Assembly: GCF_001039355.2 (NCBI RefSeq)
Contig: NW_019773625.1
Span: 981,079-1,045,078, forward strand
Origin: Lingula anatina
Taxonomy: Eukaryota > Brachiopoda > Lingulata > Lingulida > Lingulidae
Direction: 5' to 3'
DNA length: 64,000 bases
In this document: piece by piece, positions 23,058 through 35,005 of the stretch
Numbering within the stretch: position 1 is the first letter of the stretch
How the letters are laid out: every line of letters starts with the position of its first letter
The notes under the pieces: model-generated
The model's input: only the letters and a program-made list of their open reading frames with translations
The model's database searches: none
Told to the model about the DNA's origin: nothing
Translations under genes and position numbers: made by a program

Positions 23058-26000
23058 TCTGGATGGGGCACTGCATGAGTCGGTAGATCATTGTCTCAAG
23101 TTTGCAGAAATTCTTTACAAATGCACACTGTGCACCAGCCTCCCATCTATACTCACGTCAAAAGAGAGCTTTGTCTGCCATGTCAAGCAGCTTCACTTTG
23201 TTGGCTCTGTAGCAGGCCCAACTTGCCCGTCTTGTAACTTGACTTTCAATACCCGGCAAGACTTGGATGTGCATGTCAGTACCAGCCATCCCAATAGTGA
23301 CCTTGTCCTTAGGACACATGACCTTGACTCTGATCCCAGAAAAAGTGATCCTGACCCAAGGTCTGATGTTGACCTTGAACAGGGTCATTTTAGCATAAGA
23401 AGTGCCAAAACAGAAAAAAGTGGTGGAAGGAGAAAAAAAAGAGAAGGGATTCAGAAAAGATTGTCTGGTTTTCAGGAGATAACAGATTCTGAGGATGAAA
23501 GTGGAGATGATCAGCTTCTTATACCTTCACCAAGGGACACAGAAAACAATGCTTTACTGTGTAAGATCAGTAAGAAAAGTGAGGGATGGAAAATAAGTGT
23601 GAAATCCTCACCGTCAAATCACAAGGGAGGAGGAAATGACAGCAAAGATGCAGACGTGCCAACTTCAGAATTTGGAAAATACACACAAGTTATAAGAAGT
23701 GGAATAGAAAATACGTATATTTGTTGTCTTTGTGACTGGAAAACAACCCAAAATATAGCATTTCAAGCACATTGTAGTGGTGTGGAACACAACACACGTC
23801 TTGAAAGAAAAAACAGAGAAAAGGGATATGTGTCTGATGAAGGTGATGATGAAGTGAGTCTTTTACACAATCGTGATAAGACCAGTTCTCAAAATAATTA
23901 TGATATTTATTCTTTAATCAGTGAAAAGCTCAAGCCTGGCCATGAAGGAAATCCAGAGGAATCACCTTCCCATAAAAGAGCAGAAAGAGCAGGCACCAGC
24001 AGTGATAATGAGGAGTGTTCATTAAAAATACCGGAAAAGGTGCTGAAAAAAGAATCGAATACCTCCTTGGAAGGAGGCAATAGTGGGCTTGATCACCTAG
24101 ATGCTAACTTGGATGATGAAGATTATCCCATGAGGAAGTGCAATAGATGTGACTTTACCTTCAAAACATTTTCCCAGTTTGCAAAGCATTGCATAGAGAA
24201 GCACAATTTCCTGGACAATTCGGGGGCACCGTTGCCCCAGGTGCTCTCTCCCCACCTGGCGTACAGTCCTTCTGGTTTGCAAGTCAAGCACTCCAGTGGT
24301 GCTACAGATGTGTTAGGCAGGGGAATTAATGATGTTCCAAATCACTGTATCCGCTGCAATGCAGCCTATTCCACATCAGAGGAATTCATCAAACACTGTA
24401 TTGACAGTCATGGCTATGGAGTGCCAGACCCACAGAGCTATACTATGCTAGAGGGAGCCAAGGTGGCTAAAATAAGGAAGCTTTTGCCAGGTAGGGATTC
24501 TGTCCTGTGCCTGGATGTAATGGATGGATTGTTATAAACCAGCTGATTACAAAGATTGACAAACACAAGTATTCTAGGTTCTTTCGTGATGCAAAATTAT
24601 GCTGATAAAATTGTGATTAAAGTGAGCGTTAGAGCCTAATTAGCACATTAAATAGTAAGACATGAATTGGAAATTGCAACACTTATCTTCTAATCACCCA
24701 GGTACTACATACTCAAAACCATTCACAAGTTTTTCACTGTCTATAAACCCCTTTTTGAGTTCTAAGTTTGTCAGTCTTGAGTCACTTTTTAAGAAGACTG
24801 GTAAATTTCACTCGTATGGGCAAAGATAAAAATTTGTTATATATTGGGTGCCTCAAAAAAAATTACTTATTTTATAGTTCAATAACTTCAACAGTTATGA
24901 AGATATTGAAATGAAATTTGGGATATTTTAAGAAAATGATGATTTTAACATAAGCTCATAAATTCAAGACTCTAACTTAATCACTTTTGGCGCACAAAAA
25001 AAGTTTAATCTTAAGTCAAAAATTGCCATGCCGGCCTATGTGACTTCTGACAGGTGTCAGTGTCTGGCAGTTTTGACACCTGTCAATCAAGTGTCAGTCA
25101 TGCCAGGTGTAGATGTCTGCTGCAGCAGGTGTTCAGACATGATTTTTGTGTAGATGAAAGGCAGCTGGATATTGTTAAGTATGAGATCAATACTGCATTC
25201 GTTTTAATGATAGTGACAAGGTGATAATTGAGGCCTGTGTTATGGAAAAAATGGAAAGGCAACAGGATTGTCAGATAATTTCCTGGAAAGAGCTCAACTC
25301 TGCAATCTGTTTTATCAGCTAGTGAGAAAGATAAAAGATACTGGCTTGACTGCTAGAAAAGCAGGCAGTGGCAGACCTAAAAGTCCACCCAAATAGATAA
25401 ATAGGGCTGCTGTAAAAGATGGGATTCTTTCACAGGGGGATCAACCTACACCTGCACTTGTTAGCATAGCACTTTTGTGACTGAAAATTAAATTTTTTTA
25501 GGTGTGCCAAAGCTAAGAGAGGTAGAGTCATACAATTTTCAGCATTCATAAAAGACATCATTTTCCTTAAAGATCCCAAGCTTCATTCCAATATCTTCCT
25601 AACTGTTGACATGATTGAACGTTGAAATTGTCAACTTTTTTTAGCCACCTAATACAAGACATTTCCTAGACATTTTTTTGCCTTTTAACTCATAAATCAC
25701 TGTGTTTCCACAGAGCTTGTTGTACGGGAACCCTATGGTAGTCTACTGCGTGATCACCTTCTGCAGCTGATAAGCATGAGACTCCAAGATGCTACCACCA
25801 TAGACTGGGGGCCAGCTTGTAACAGGGCAGTCAGGGAGGCCTATCCATACACACTGGCCCAGAGGAAAGGAATGTACAAGAAATATCCTTTGTATTGGAA
25901 AAAAAAAAACATTTTTGAGTAAAAGTTATTGAACTGATACTACTATTACCACAAAATTGAACTCTGAAGGAAGATTTACTCTATGAGAGGATTTTGATTA

Positions 26001-27753
26001 ATAATTGGTGAATTGATTCAGTTTACTGCAAAATATGAAGAAATATGTATTTATCCACTAGTGCAAATCACAAGAGCTCAGTATTAAAATCTGTCTTTAG
26101 GTATGAGTGGAAATTGATGCCTAGTATGCAGTCAAGTTTTCAGAATTTGTCTTCTTTGTACATCAGATGCTAGAGTTATTTTGTTTGTTTGTTTTTCATC
26201 CAAATGTTTGTGACTTATAGTTGAACATGTTCTAAAGGAAGATGGATTAAGAGCTATACAATTAATGGTAAATTCTTGAATAAGTGGGGTCTTTTTTATG
26301 GAGGGATAAACATTTTCATGAAGTTAGTTATCTTTATGTTACCAATCTTGTCAACCCAAGCTCCTTAACCCTTGATCTACGACCTATTTCTTTGGCATCA
26401 AACTGATAGATGGCGTTGAAGGCACTGAGGGCTGCGATAGTTCCCAGTCATATCTGCCATTGCGAGACTTTCAGCAAGATGTGGAGAAACTGATTCAGAT
26501 GTTGCCAGGTGTGTATGGATTTTTATTGCAATAATATTAAAAGACTCAATAGTTAACTGTATTTAAACTTGGTGTGATTGTTGGCATTGGAAACAGGGAT
26601 GTCTTGGTTATCCTAAGTCTTAAAACTGAATTCAAACTTTAAATTATGAAATAATTTTTCAGCATTGAAAATGGTTTCCATATTAAATCCCATTCAAGTG
26701 GCACTTTGTAATATCAGCCTATCTGAAAATACTGAGCTGATGTTACTGGCAGATTTCCCTGTGAGCAGTGTTATTACAGTCTAATAAATTGTTCACATGC
26801 GGAAAAATGCCCCTAGAGTAAGACAAATGTGGCCAGCAGCACACTGCTACTTGATGAGAGTTATATCTGAGAGGGTTCTTTTCATTTCACACTTTTTCCC
26901 CTCCTCCTAGATAAAACATTTTGTTTATTCAGAGTTAATACAGACAAAGGCAGGGTTTCTCGATTGTTGAAGCATGTCTTTAATTTATATATTTTGTGTT
27001 AGTTTTAATAGCTCAGACACGTATTAAATAAGTTATGTTGAGTTGTGAGTTTACCTAGTGGTTTGTTCTTTTTAGTTTCAGTTTATATCAAAAAATGTCA
27101 CCTCCACTAGTTTTGCCTGCAACAAACAGTAATTTGAGTTACTTAGAAGTTAATGATATGAAGAGAGTTTATATATCTGTTAAGTGGATTAGCAATTATA
27201 ATGACAATTATGCTTAGTTGGCAATATTGCATCTCCCTCTCAGAAAGTAGTTGGTCTACAGAAGAGGCAGTCAAATAGACTAAATTGTATGTCAAGTAAT
27301 AGATTTTAAAAACTTTATTGATCTTATTTAAAATACCACTGGATGACTAATCTACAGAATATAAGGCAATAAGTTATGCAGAATCCACCGTGTGTGTATT
27401 CATTTAAGTATTTAATATATACATGCAAGTATATTTATCTATGCAGAGTTTGTCCAGTGGACAGGCCTTCCAGACAGCTGTATATCGAGAGATGTCCTCC
27501 TGGAGAATGTCTCCTGGGTCATTAACGACCAAGATATCAACAACTGGGGAATGCAGTGTAACAGAGCCATGAGGCAGCTCTTCCCAGATGTGGCCACCAA
27601 GAGAAAAGGAAAGCTGAAGACCACTTATTATTATGGTGCTTTGTTGAAAGTGAAAGCTGGAGATCAGGTGAGAGGTTTTCTGAATTATTTCTTAAGTCAA
27701 ACTGTGAATAATATCATATGAATCTGTGCAGTACTGTGTAAATGTAAGTCAGA

Positions 27754-27790
<37 letters not shown>

Positions 27791-28019
27791 TTGGTTGTCG
27801 TAGGTGGTGAACTTCTCTTCATCACCAAGGGGAAGGGGACGGCCCAAGAATGATGCTCTACGGACCGTGGAGTGGCATCCAACTGAGGAAAATCAGTTGG
27901 TTTCCTCTCCTGACAATTTGTCTTTAAAAATACCCACACCGTCAGCATCTTCCGCAAACTGTGACTCCTCATATGAGGGTAAAGAAAAGTCCTGTTTGGC
28001 GGATGACAGTGACACTTGA
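23050..28019 (+). CDS. Unrecognised C2H2 zinc-finger protein with two RFX-like domains and an AT-hook, five exons
   Basis: Exons: 23050-24490, 25714-25882, 26381-26508, 27447-27667, 27804-28019, giving 724 residues with phases closed. Exon 1 encodes five Cys2-His2-type fingers: C25/C28/H44/H49, C59/C62/H75/H80, one near 224-247, and a related pair near 364-385 and 433-454. Acidic and lysine-rich linkers lie between them. Exons 2-3 and exon 4 each encode one copy of a 60-70 residue domain sharing W-G-x2-CNRA-x-R, then P, RKG, and T-Y-[FY]-[FY]-G. The spacing and the final YYG recall the winged helix of RFX factors; this is inference. Exon 5 has an AT-hook (RGRGRPK, 662-668). The composition suggests a nuclear DNA-binding protein. 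Intron 2 is of U12 AT-AC type. I do not know an ortholog by name. Confidence 0.85.
24842..25653. mobile_element. Non-autonomous Tc1/mariner-type element with long terminal inverted repeats
   Basis: 24842-25022 and 25480-25653 are imperfect reverse complements of about 175 bp. Both ends read roughly TATT-GGGTGCCTC / TATTAGGTGGC, and TA is available as target. The interior encodes a plus-strand remnant with 'KIKDTGLTARKAGSGRPKSPPK', the linker seen after the HTH in mariner/Tc1-type transposases, followed by stops. The element lies in the first coding intron of the zinc-finger gene and is inactive. Confidence 0.7.
25883..26380 (+). other. U12-type AT-AC intron in the zinc-finger gene
   Basis: The intron starts with ATATCCTTT (25883-25891), the U12 5' splice-site consensus. 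It contains TCCTTAAC (26362-26369), the U12 branch-site consensus, with the branch A 12 nt before the terminal AC (26379-26380). No usable GT-AG pair fits. Removing this interval gives AA+G and the sequence RKGMYKKTYFFG. That aligns with RKGKLKTTYYYG in the uninterrupted second domain, which independently confirms the junction. Confidence 0.88.
26509..27446 (+). other. Intron 3 of the zinc-finger gene
   Basis: A GT-AG intron of 938 bp. I see nothing in it beyond AT-rich sequence. Confidence 0.7.
27753..27791. repeat. (ATT)n microsatellite
   Basis: About 13 ATT units within the last intron of the zinc-finger gene, just before the exon 5 acceptor at 27802-27803. Confidence 0.95.
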
Positions 28020-30691
28020 GTAAGTGTGCATTACAAAGACATAGTGGTTCAAAGGTTGAATTTTGAGAGGAGTAACAATGAAAAGTTGACCATGGAAACA
28101 GCTGAGGGCAAGTCTTGATGTTGAGAATATGACTACAGTGCCCATTATCAAGGGCGAACAGAAAGAATTGGGTACCACAGAGGAGAGAGACGACAAGATG
28201 GCAGTGCTTCAAAAATAAACATCTTCGAATAGACAGACTTAAATTAACAAAATAAGGTGTTTAAAGGAAAGCTTTCAACTTAATTGTATACAATACTTTC
28301 TCCATCCAGGTATTTTCTATAATGTCTATATGTAGCATATGAAACAATTGTATGTGGGGAAATTTGTTAACTGTGATTCATAGTTGTTTGACCAATTCTG
28401 AAATGTAAGTAATTTAAGATAAGGTTGGATCACCCATTTTTGTGTAAATTTGAAAAAGTGAATAATAGCATTGTTCCAATTAATGTTTTATTAGCAGTGT
28501 TCACATGGTGACTAAGCATTGAAGTATATATGATATATTTGCATGGACTAAATGAGGCAGGAAGGAAATTGATGTCATCATCAAGGCCCTTATCTGGAAA
28601 CATTTGTTAGTCTGTAAGGGATTTTGTTAGCTTCACTGTCAGCTTATATCAACCAGGCTCTGTAGTGGATGGCTAGATGTGCAGCTCATGCACTGTAGCA
28701 GAATATTGAAGAAATCAAATATTTTTAACTGGTAATGTCCGTTTGGATGCTGTAAAATATTATTTGTGCAGATATGTAAGGGTATGTGCCCAAAATATCC
28801 TTTCTGTGATAATTAAATGAGTTGTCATTCTGTGCCCTGATATATTGGACCAGTGGAATTCAAACTTGCCGTTTGTCAAAAGGTTGCATGCTGTTTCAGG
28901 ATTTGTGAGCTATTTATGCCAGCCATTGGACGAGTTGCTGCTTGTGTTCGACACTATGCCTTTACAAATGATCTTAGTTTGTGCTTACATGAGCACATCC
29001 TGTAATTTTTTATCAGGAGAGCAGTTAAGTGGCAAAAAAGTAAGTTTTTTTTTTAGGTATCGAGTGTTGAAGACTCCTTGCCACTTGTTCAACACTATTT
29101 TATTGCTATTTTGCAACTTTCCTATTAGGGAAATCTTGGTGCTACTGCTCTTAAAATTTACATATTTATTTCAGTTGTAGTAACTGTGTTCTAATTACTG
29201 AATATTTTTGTACAATTTTTATGATTATTCATGAACTTTAAACTAATGATGTGTTGTGCAACTTAGCTTATCAGTAAAAAACTATTAATTTAGGTTAATT
29301 AAAGTAGTACAAAGGCTTTTTGTGACTTAAAGGTGCTTCACATGGAGTGCTAGTGGAGACCACAGAATGATGCTATACTAGGTGGCTTATTATATTGGCA
29401 CATTATCCATTATTGCAAATAATGATCATATTTTCAATAGTTTTTTCCCTGGTGCCCATATAAGCCATATTTTTTCATTCCAAACACTGTACTTCAATGA
29501 TTCTCTTTCATTAAACTTCTTAAAAATTTGATAGAATCATTTAAAAAGTCATTGATCACTTTTCCCATGGACTATTCCCATGCCTGTTTGTATGTTTTTG
29601 TATTTTAGTGTTTTAAACTTTTGCACTTATTATATTTTATGGCTTTTGAACCATATGTACCAGAAATCTAGCAATCACAAATCTTGTCTTTTATTGACAC
29701 AAATATTTTGCATAGATTCCTTTGAAGTTTTTACAAGAATGGGAGCATGATAACCATTGGCCCAGTTTATCAAATTTCATCTTCTTGTGGGATGTTTATA
29801 TTTGAAATTACAGGAATGATGATTTGTCATTGAATCTAATGGTTTGTTGTGTGCCTGTGTAGAGACAGAAACAAAGAAATATAAACACGATCTTGCCAAG
29901 AAATTAATTGTTTCAAGAGTGGAATTATTTGAGTAAATGTTATGATAATCAGAATTTTTAAACTGCCAAATGAGGGTCTGTGTAATGTTTTTTTCAAGCA
30001 TCTGTCGCCTTCAGATTCGTCAAGTAAAAACATATAGAAAAACATTTTCGATGCTTTTGTTTCATTTATTTTGAGGCTCAGCCTTTAGTTACAGTGGTAA
30101 TTACTTCGTAGAATTATCAGCAGTACTGAACTTAATTACCCAATTTGTTTTAGTAACAATGAGAACGGCATTTCAGAATTAACACCTGGCAATTTCAAAT
30201 GGCATGTTCGAGGAAATGCACATAAATAAATTCAAGCGCTGGAAATTATCACATTGAGAGGCTTTGGAAACGGATCATTCATTCGACAAACACTGCTTGT
30301 CGGTAAAAGAATGAGGCAAAAACCAAAATGTTGGAAATGCCATCCGCATATGCTTATAAATTGCACATGCCTCAACTGCTTAATGATAACTAGAGGTAAA
30401 GTAACCTATTTGCTGGAAACCCGCTAAGATAGCTTTTTTGTATTCAATCAATCGATGCAAAAGCTGACAAAGGCATGTGTGACCCGCAACTTGCATTATT
30501 ATCGGAGGCAAATTTGCCTTTAAGTGGTAATCAGTTCATTTATATGTGCACTAACTGAATAAAAGAAATCTCGATAACTATGCACAGTATTATAGCAATT
30601 GATTTTGCATCTACAAGACTTAAAAGATAGGCTATTCACCAAAAACTTCAAAGTTATCGTTTTATTTGTGCTTTAAAATACAGAGAAGCCA
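28020..30691. other. 3' flank of the zinc-finger gene and intergenic DNA
   Basis: AT-rich, with an AATAAA at about 28213-28218 that could end the zinc-finger transcript. Open frames here (for example 28845-29180) lack splice signals or family features. Nothing else is recognised. Confidence 0.5.
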
Positions 30692-33600
30692 ATGCTACTT
30701 TTAAGTATGTTTCCAGAGTCGGGCTGTCGCACTTGTAGGCATCTTGCAATTACAATAGCATGTATAACGACATTTTTGGCGCAATGTAGTCCTCAAATTT
30801 CTGCAAACAACTATAGCTATGCGTCGCTTCCCGCTAACGAGTGGGTATGCGAAGCTACATCGAGAACATACGCCAGACTGGTGTGTCGTTTGGACTGGAC
30901 ATGTCAACTGTCGCCATATCGCGACTGCTGTCAGGACCTCGAAGGGCAAAATGACACTGAAATGCTACTGGATAGCCATCGCTCGTTATTGACAGAGCGG
31001 GTGACAGCAGATTGGAAAACGGACGTGACGCCATTGGTGACAAAGGGTTTGGACCCCCGGTTAGAAACTGTCCCGACACCATCAGGGGATGATGTAATCA
31101 GACAAACCGCGTACCTTTCTCGTTGCATCCCCACTCGAAGAAAAAAGGCAGGGAGAATTGAGCGCTGGGATCAAAAGAAGGCGTGGCACATAAATCGTTG
31201 TATGAACGAGACTCACAAATTTCATGAACACTGTACGATGTTACCTGCTGTCAATGCGCCTTGGTCGATTTTACCCGTGTCACATAAACCGACGGGGTTG
31301 ACATACTCAAATATATATTGCGGCCTTTGCAATGGACGGACAATACAAGAACTATCAGTATGGTCCCCCTTCGTCCACTGCCAAGGGTCGCCGTCAGATT
31401 TTCTCTCGGGGCAGTCTCTTGATACTCTTGCAAACGTCTGGAACTCGTCAGTTTGCTCTGTTCGCTTCAGAGAAGAAAACGCCCTGTGGCTGAGGCAGTG
31501 TTGGGATAAGGAAGATTTCACAAGCACGTGTGTTGACCAGGAGTTGGAATCAGTGTGCAGTATTTTGGAGTCCGACGATGGTGATACGTTCAGTAAAATG
31601 GCAATGTCCCGTCCTGTGGAAATCGCGACATATTTTCCTTCTGCGTTAATGAGAACGTATCTTGATCCCCGCTGCCTGGTTTGCGAAGAGAATATCAGTA
31701 TGACATTCGTTTTCTACGGCTGTTCCGCACCAGGTTAGTATTGGGATAATGTCTTAAATTAAACTGAAACAAACAATTTTAAGCTCATCATTTCATTGTA
31801 TGTCAGAAGTCGACTATAAAGATGACTGTCAGACTCCCCTGTTTATTGGGTTTTTTCTTCGTTTGGATTAAATAGGTAGATTACTCGAGCCTGGGCGTAT
31901 TTTCTACTGCTAATTTTTGTCTTACTTAAGAGGCAATCTCTATATCATCAAATGTATTGACCCGAAAAAAAAGTTTTTATGTCAATCAAACTGTTATATC
32001 ACAAGCAATCGAAAAATCCCCTATTTTCAGACATCCACGAAACCAATGAGAGCACGAAGGGCAACTTGGAATTTTCGGCCTCTTTGACTGTGACTATGGG
32101 TGAACTCATGGGATTGGTGGCAATGGGCAAATACAACAATACATCCTGCAAGGATGTGTACGATAAAAATAACAAGGTAGGAGAAATACGGCGCATAAGG
32201 TGACATCCTGAGTTCATAAGGCACTGGTAATTTGCGTCTCTGTTCTCAGGATGTCTGCGGTGTCTCCAGTATCTTCAGACATGCTGATAATAGAGAGGTG
32301 AGTTTCAGAGACTTTTAGGCTGAATTTATCGAGAATGGACCGTTACAAAAGGCAAAATTTAAGTTCGCGTAGGTACCAAATATTATCTAATTATGCACTG
32401 AAATGGCTTTTGTTAAATCGTTGAAGTCACATGCAGAAGATCTGTCCTTGCATACATTATTCATTCGGTTGAAAAATACAATAAAAATGATCTTGCATTA
32501 TGTTTTACGTGCATTAAAAACTAAAACCATATATCCTTGTATGAACAGACATTTCAGACCCAATGCGATGACATGAAGTGCTCCAATGGCAGTAATGCAG
32601 CTATGAACACTTGCCACCAAGTATTTCACGACTTCACAGCTATAACAATTTGGAAAGTCCTGACGCTGCAGATCTATGGAGACTGTTCTAACAAGTCGGA
32701 AAATGTGGTACATAATAAACTACCCGCTGTACTGAACGACAACATGGAGAATGCCAAAGATACACATCCAGGGAAATCTCAATTTGTCAAGGCTCAGTGC
32801 ATAAAAAGATGGAGAAGATGAACCAAAAATGTGCATCAAAACTGTCCGCTTGAGCCTAAGGTATCTGGGTGACCCGGAAGATTACGACACCATTACCCAA
32901 TTGCTGGATGAAGTTTGGAACGCAACGATTCAGAGACTGCCGCTAATGGCACTCGGCGATTCTGTCCATGTCGCTGTTTATAAAGGTTCAGGAGATATCC
33001 GTAGGGGAGATGCTTTGCCTTGTCCAATGATTAGGTTGAATATTTCGGTAGTTAATTTTATCAACAGTACCGATAACGATACGCATATCACAATCAAACA
33101 TAAATCGGGGAAAATATTCCAAAGGCATTTCATAGTTGACAAAAAGACAAATGCCATACTAATTTGCAAAGATGTGTATTTTAGACTGAAAAGTAAGCAA
33201 AACAATGCAAAACATGCAAAGTCGGATACCCAAGGACTCGTTACTTTTATTTTGACTCTTTTCTCTGTGTTGAGTCTATTTTTCTTATTGGTTTGTTATG
33301 CAATATCTCCAAAACTTCGGAATGTGGCCGATAAGAATACAATGTGTTTGGTCGCTTGTCTTTTCATAGCACAGTTTCTATTCTTGATAGGCGCCGAATC
33401 CGAGCTCTTTGAGTTGTCGCCACTCTGTCAAACCATTGCCATTTTGTATCATTTCTTTTTGATTTCTTCATTCACTTGGACGTGCGTCGCAGCTTTCAGC
33501 ATTTTTCATATTTTCAAGAAACCTTCTGGTAGCGCGCATGTCCAGTTCGAAAGTACCTCTATCAAGCGTCACGTCGTGGTTGCTTTTGGTTCTGCCGTCC

Positions 33601-34091
33601 TCATCGTTGGCACATGCATTGTTTTGGAGTTTTGTGAGTGCTCACCATTTGAAATTGGGTACGGAACTCGAAAGTTCTGTATACTGTCCGGTACAAACGC
33701 TATATTATTTTTCACTGCATTACCTGTTGCTTTGGTATTGTTTCTAAATTTGGTATTCTTCGCTTCGGTTATTTTTATCTTGCAGTCGGCATCTAAAACA
33801 AGAAAAACTCGGGCAAAATCAACTGGGCATGCCATGCTATTTGTTGTCAGCCTCAAATTAAGCCTCCTCATGGGGTTTACTTGGATCTTCGGATTTCTTG
33901 CGGAGTTGACGGATTCCGAAATATTGTGGCTGATCTTCACTGTAGCTAACAGCCTTCAGGGCGTTACGCTTACAATTGTGAACGTAACCAGTAACAGATT
34001 CCGCAAATTTTGCCTCCCAAATATTATGAGCATTTGCCAGAGTTGTTGGAAACGGTTTAATAAACCCCTTTTCTCCAAGACTCCTGAATAA
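30692..34091 (+). CDS. Cysteine-rich adhesion/methuselah-like 7TM receptor, with one frameshift
   Basis: Exons: 30692-31733, 32031-32176, 32250-32297 and 32549-34091. A hydrophobic leader precedes a cysteine-rich ectodomain with features seen in many invertebrate orphan 7tm_2 receptors (for example 'YCGLCNG' and repeated Cys pairs). The last exon encodes seven hydrophobic spans, about residues 638-890. These include 'CQTIAILYHFFLISSFTWTC' (TM3) and 'MGFTWIFGFLAE' (TM6), matching the secretin/adhesion class. I see no clear GPS cleavage motif. In the last exon the upstream frame stops at 32819-32821, while the receptor frame continues one base out of register; the slip lies in or near an A5 run at 32807-32811. 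Allowing for one extra base, the exons total 926 codons. The ligand is unknown. Confidence 0.75.
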
Positions 34092-35005
34092 TTAAGAGAG
34101 TTTGGCTTGAACTCAACAATAGAAGCCATTAAGAAAATATAGCCTTGTTACACTGTTCTACATGTATATTCTTGCCATGGGTTCAGAAATGCAATTATTA
34201 TTCATATCCTGCGTACTATAATCTTAATGAACTAATATGATTACCTTTTGAGAAAATGTATAGCTGCTATTATCGTAATATTTATGAAGGGTGAAGTTTT
34301 ACTGATATACCATAGACGTTCGTGCTTCAGGAAACATGTCACCATCGTTAGATACCGTTTTCTTTATGACCGAAATTGATTGCACTCAGCAAGAGTCCCT
34401 GCAGTGTTAGATCTCCGTGGACCGATGGTGTCTATGAAATTTAATGGGTCTACATGTACCAGCATGACTGGTGTAAATGTACACGCATTTCTCAGTTTCT
34501 TTACTTTGAAAATATTTTACTCATAACCAGCCGATAATCTTACCATGTGTCACGATTCAAATTCCTTTATGGATGTACCTGTACTGAAAGGGACAATTGT
34601 GGACATAAACATCTAACTGGTCTACATCGTACATGTAACTATACGCTACATCATACATGTACACTACATAGTCTGTACGTACATCGCTACAAAAATAGAT
34701 GAATGTATTTAAAAATACGTGTATAGCGTTAAGTGTTTCGGTAAAATAAAGTAGGCAAAATGTCATCAGTCAATTTAATTCCATTTATTAGCGTGCTAAT
34801 GCTTATTATCAGTATTTTCAATGCGTGCCAAATACAGCGCACCTGTGGCTTTCACTAAGTCCTTGGACTGTCTTGCACCCTCTATCGGCAAATTCTATAG
34901 TCAATGTTAATTGCGCATGCGTGCAGTAGGAGCGCTTGATCCAAATAAACCGGAAGATATATTACGAAGGACCAGTCTTAAATGTAGTCTCTTTCATCCA
35001 CAATC
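34092..35005 (+). promoter_or_regulatory. GPCR 3' flank and PIBF1 promoter
   Basis: A possible polyadenylation signal AATAAA lies at about 34745-34750. Immediately before PIBF1 are an NRF1-type palindrome TGCGCATGCGTG (34912-34923) and an ETS-type ACCGGAAG (34949-34956). This pairing is typical of housekeeping and ciliary-gene promoters. Both sites recur unchanged in the second copy, at 39021-39032 and 39058-39065. Confidence 0.5.

Noticed and set aside
25714-25915. Extension of zinc-finger exon 2 through the U12 donor (frame open to a stop at about 25920)
   Set aside because: It would remove the conserved TYFFG part of the domain, and the AT-AC junction explains the frame better.
28845-29180. 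111-codon plus-strand frame downstream of the zinc-finger gene
   Set aside because: AT-rich, hydrophobic by composition, and lacks splice signals or similarity to a known family.
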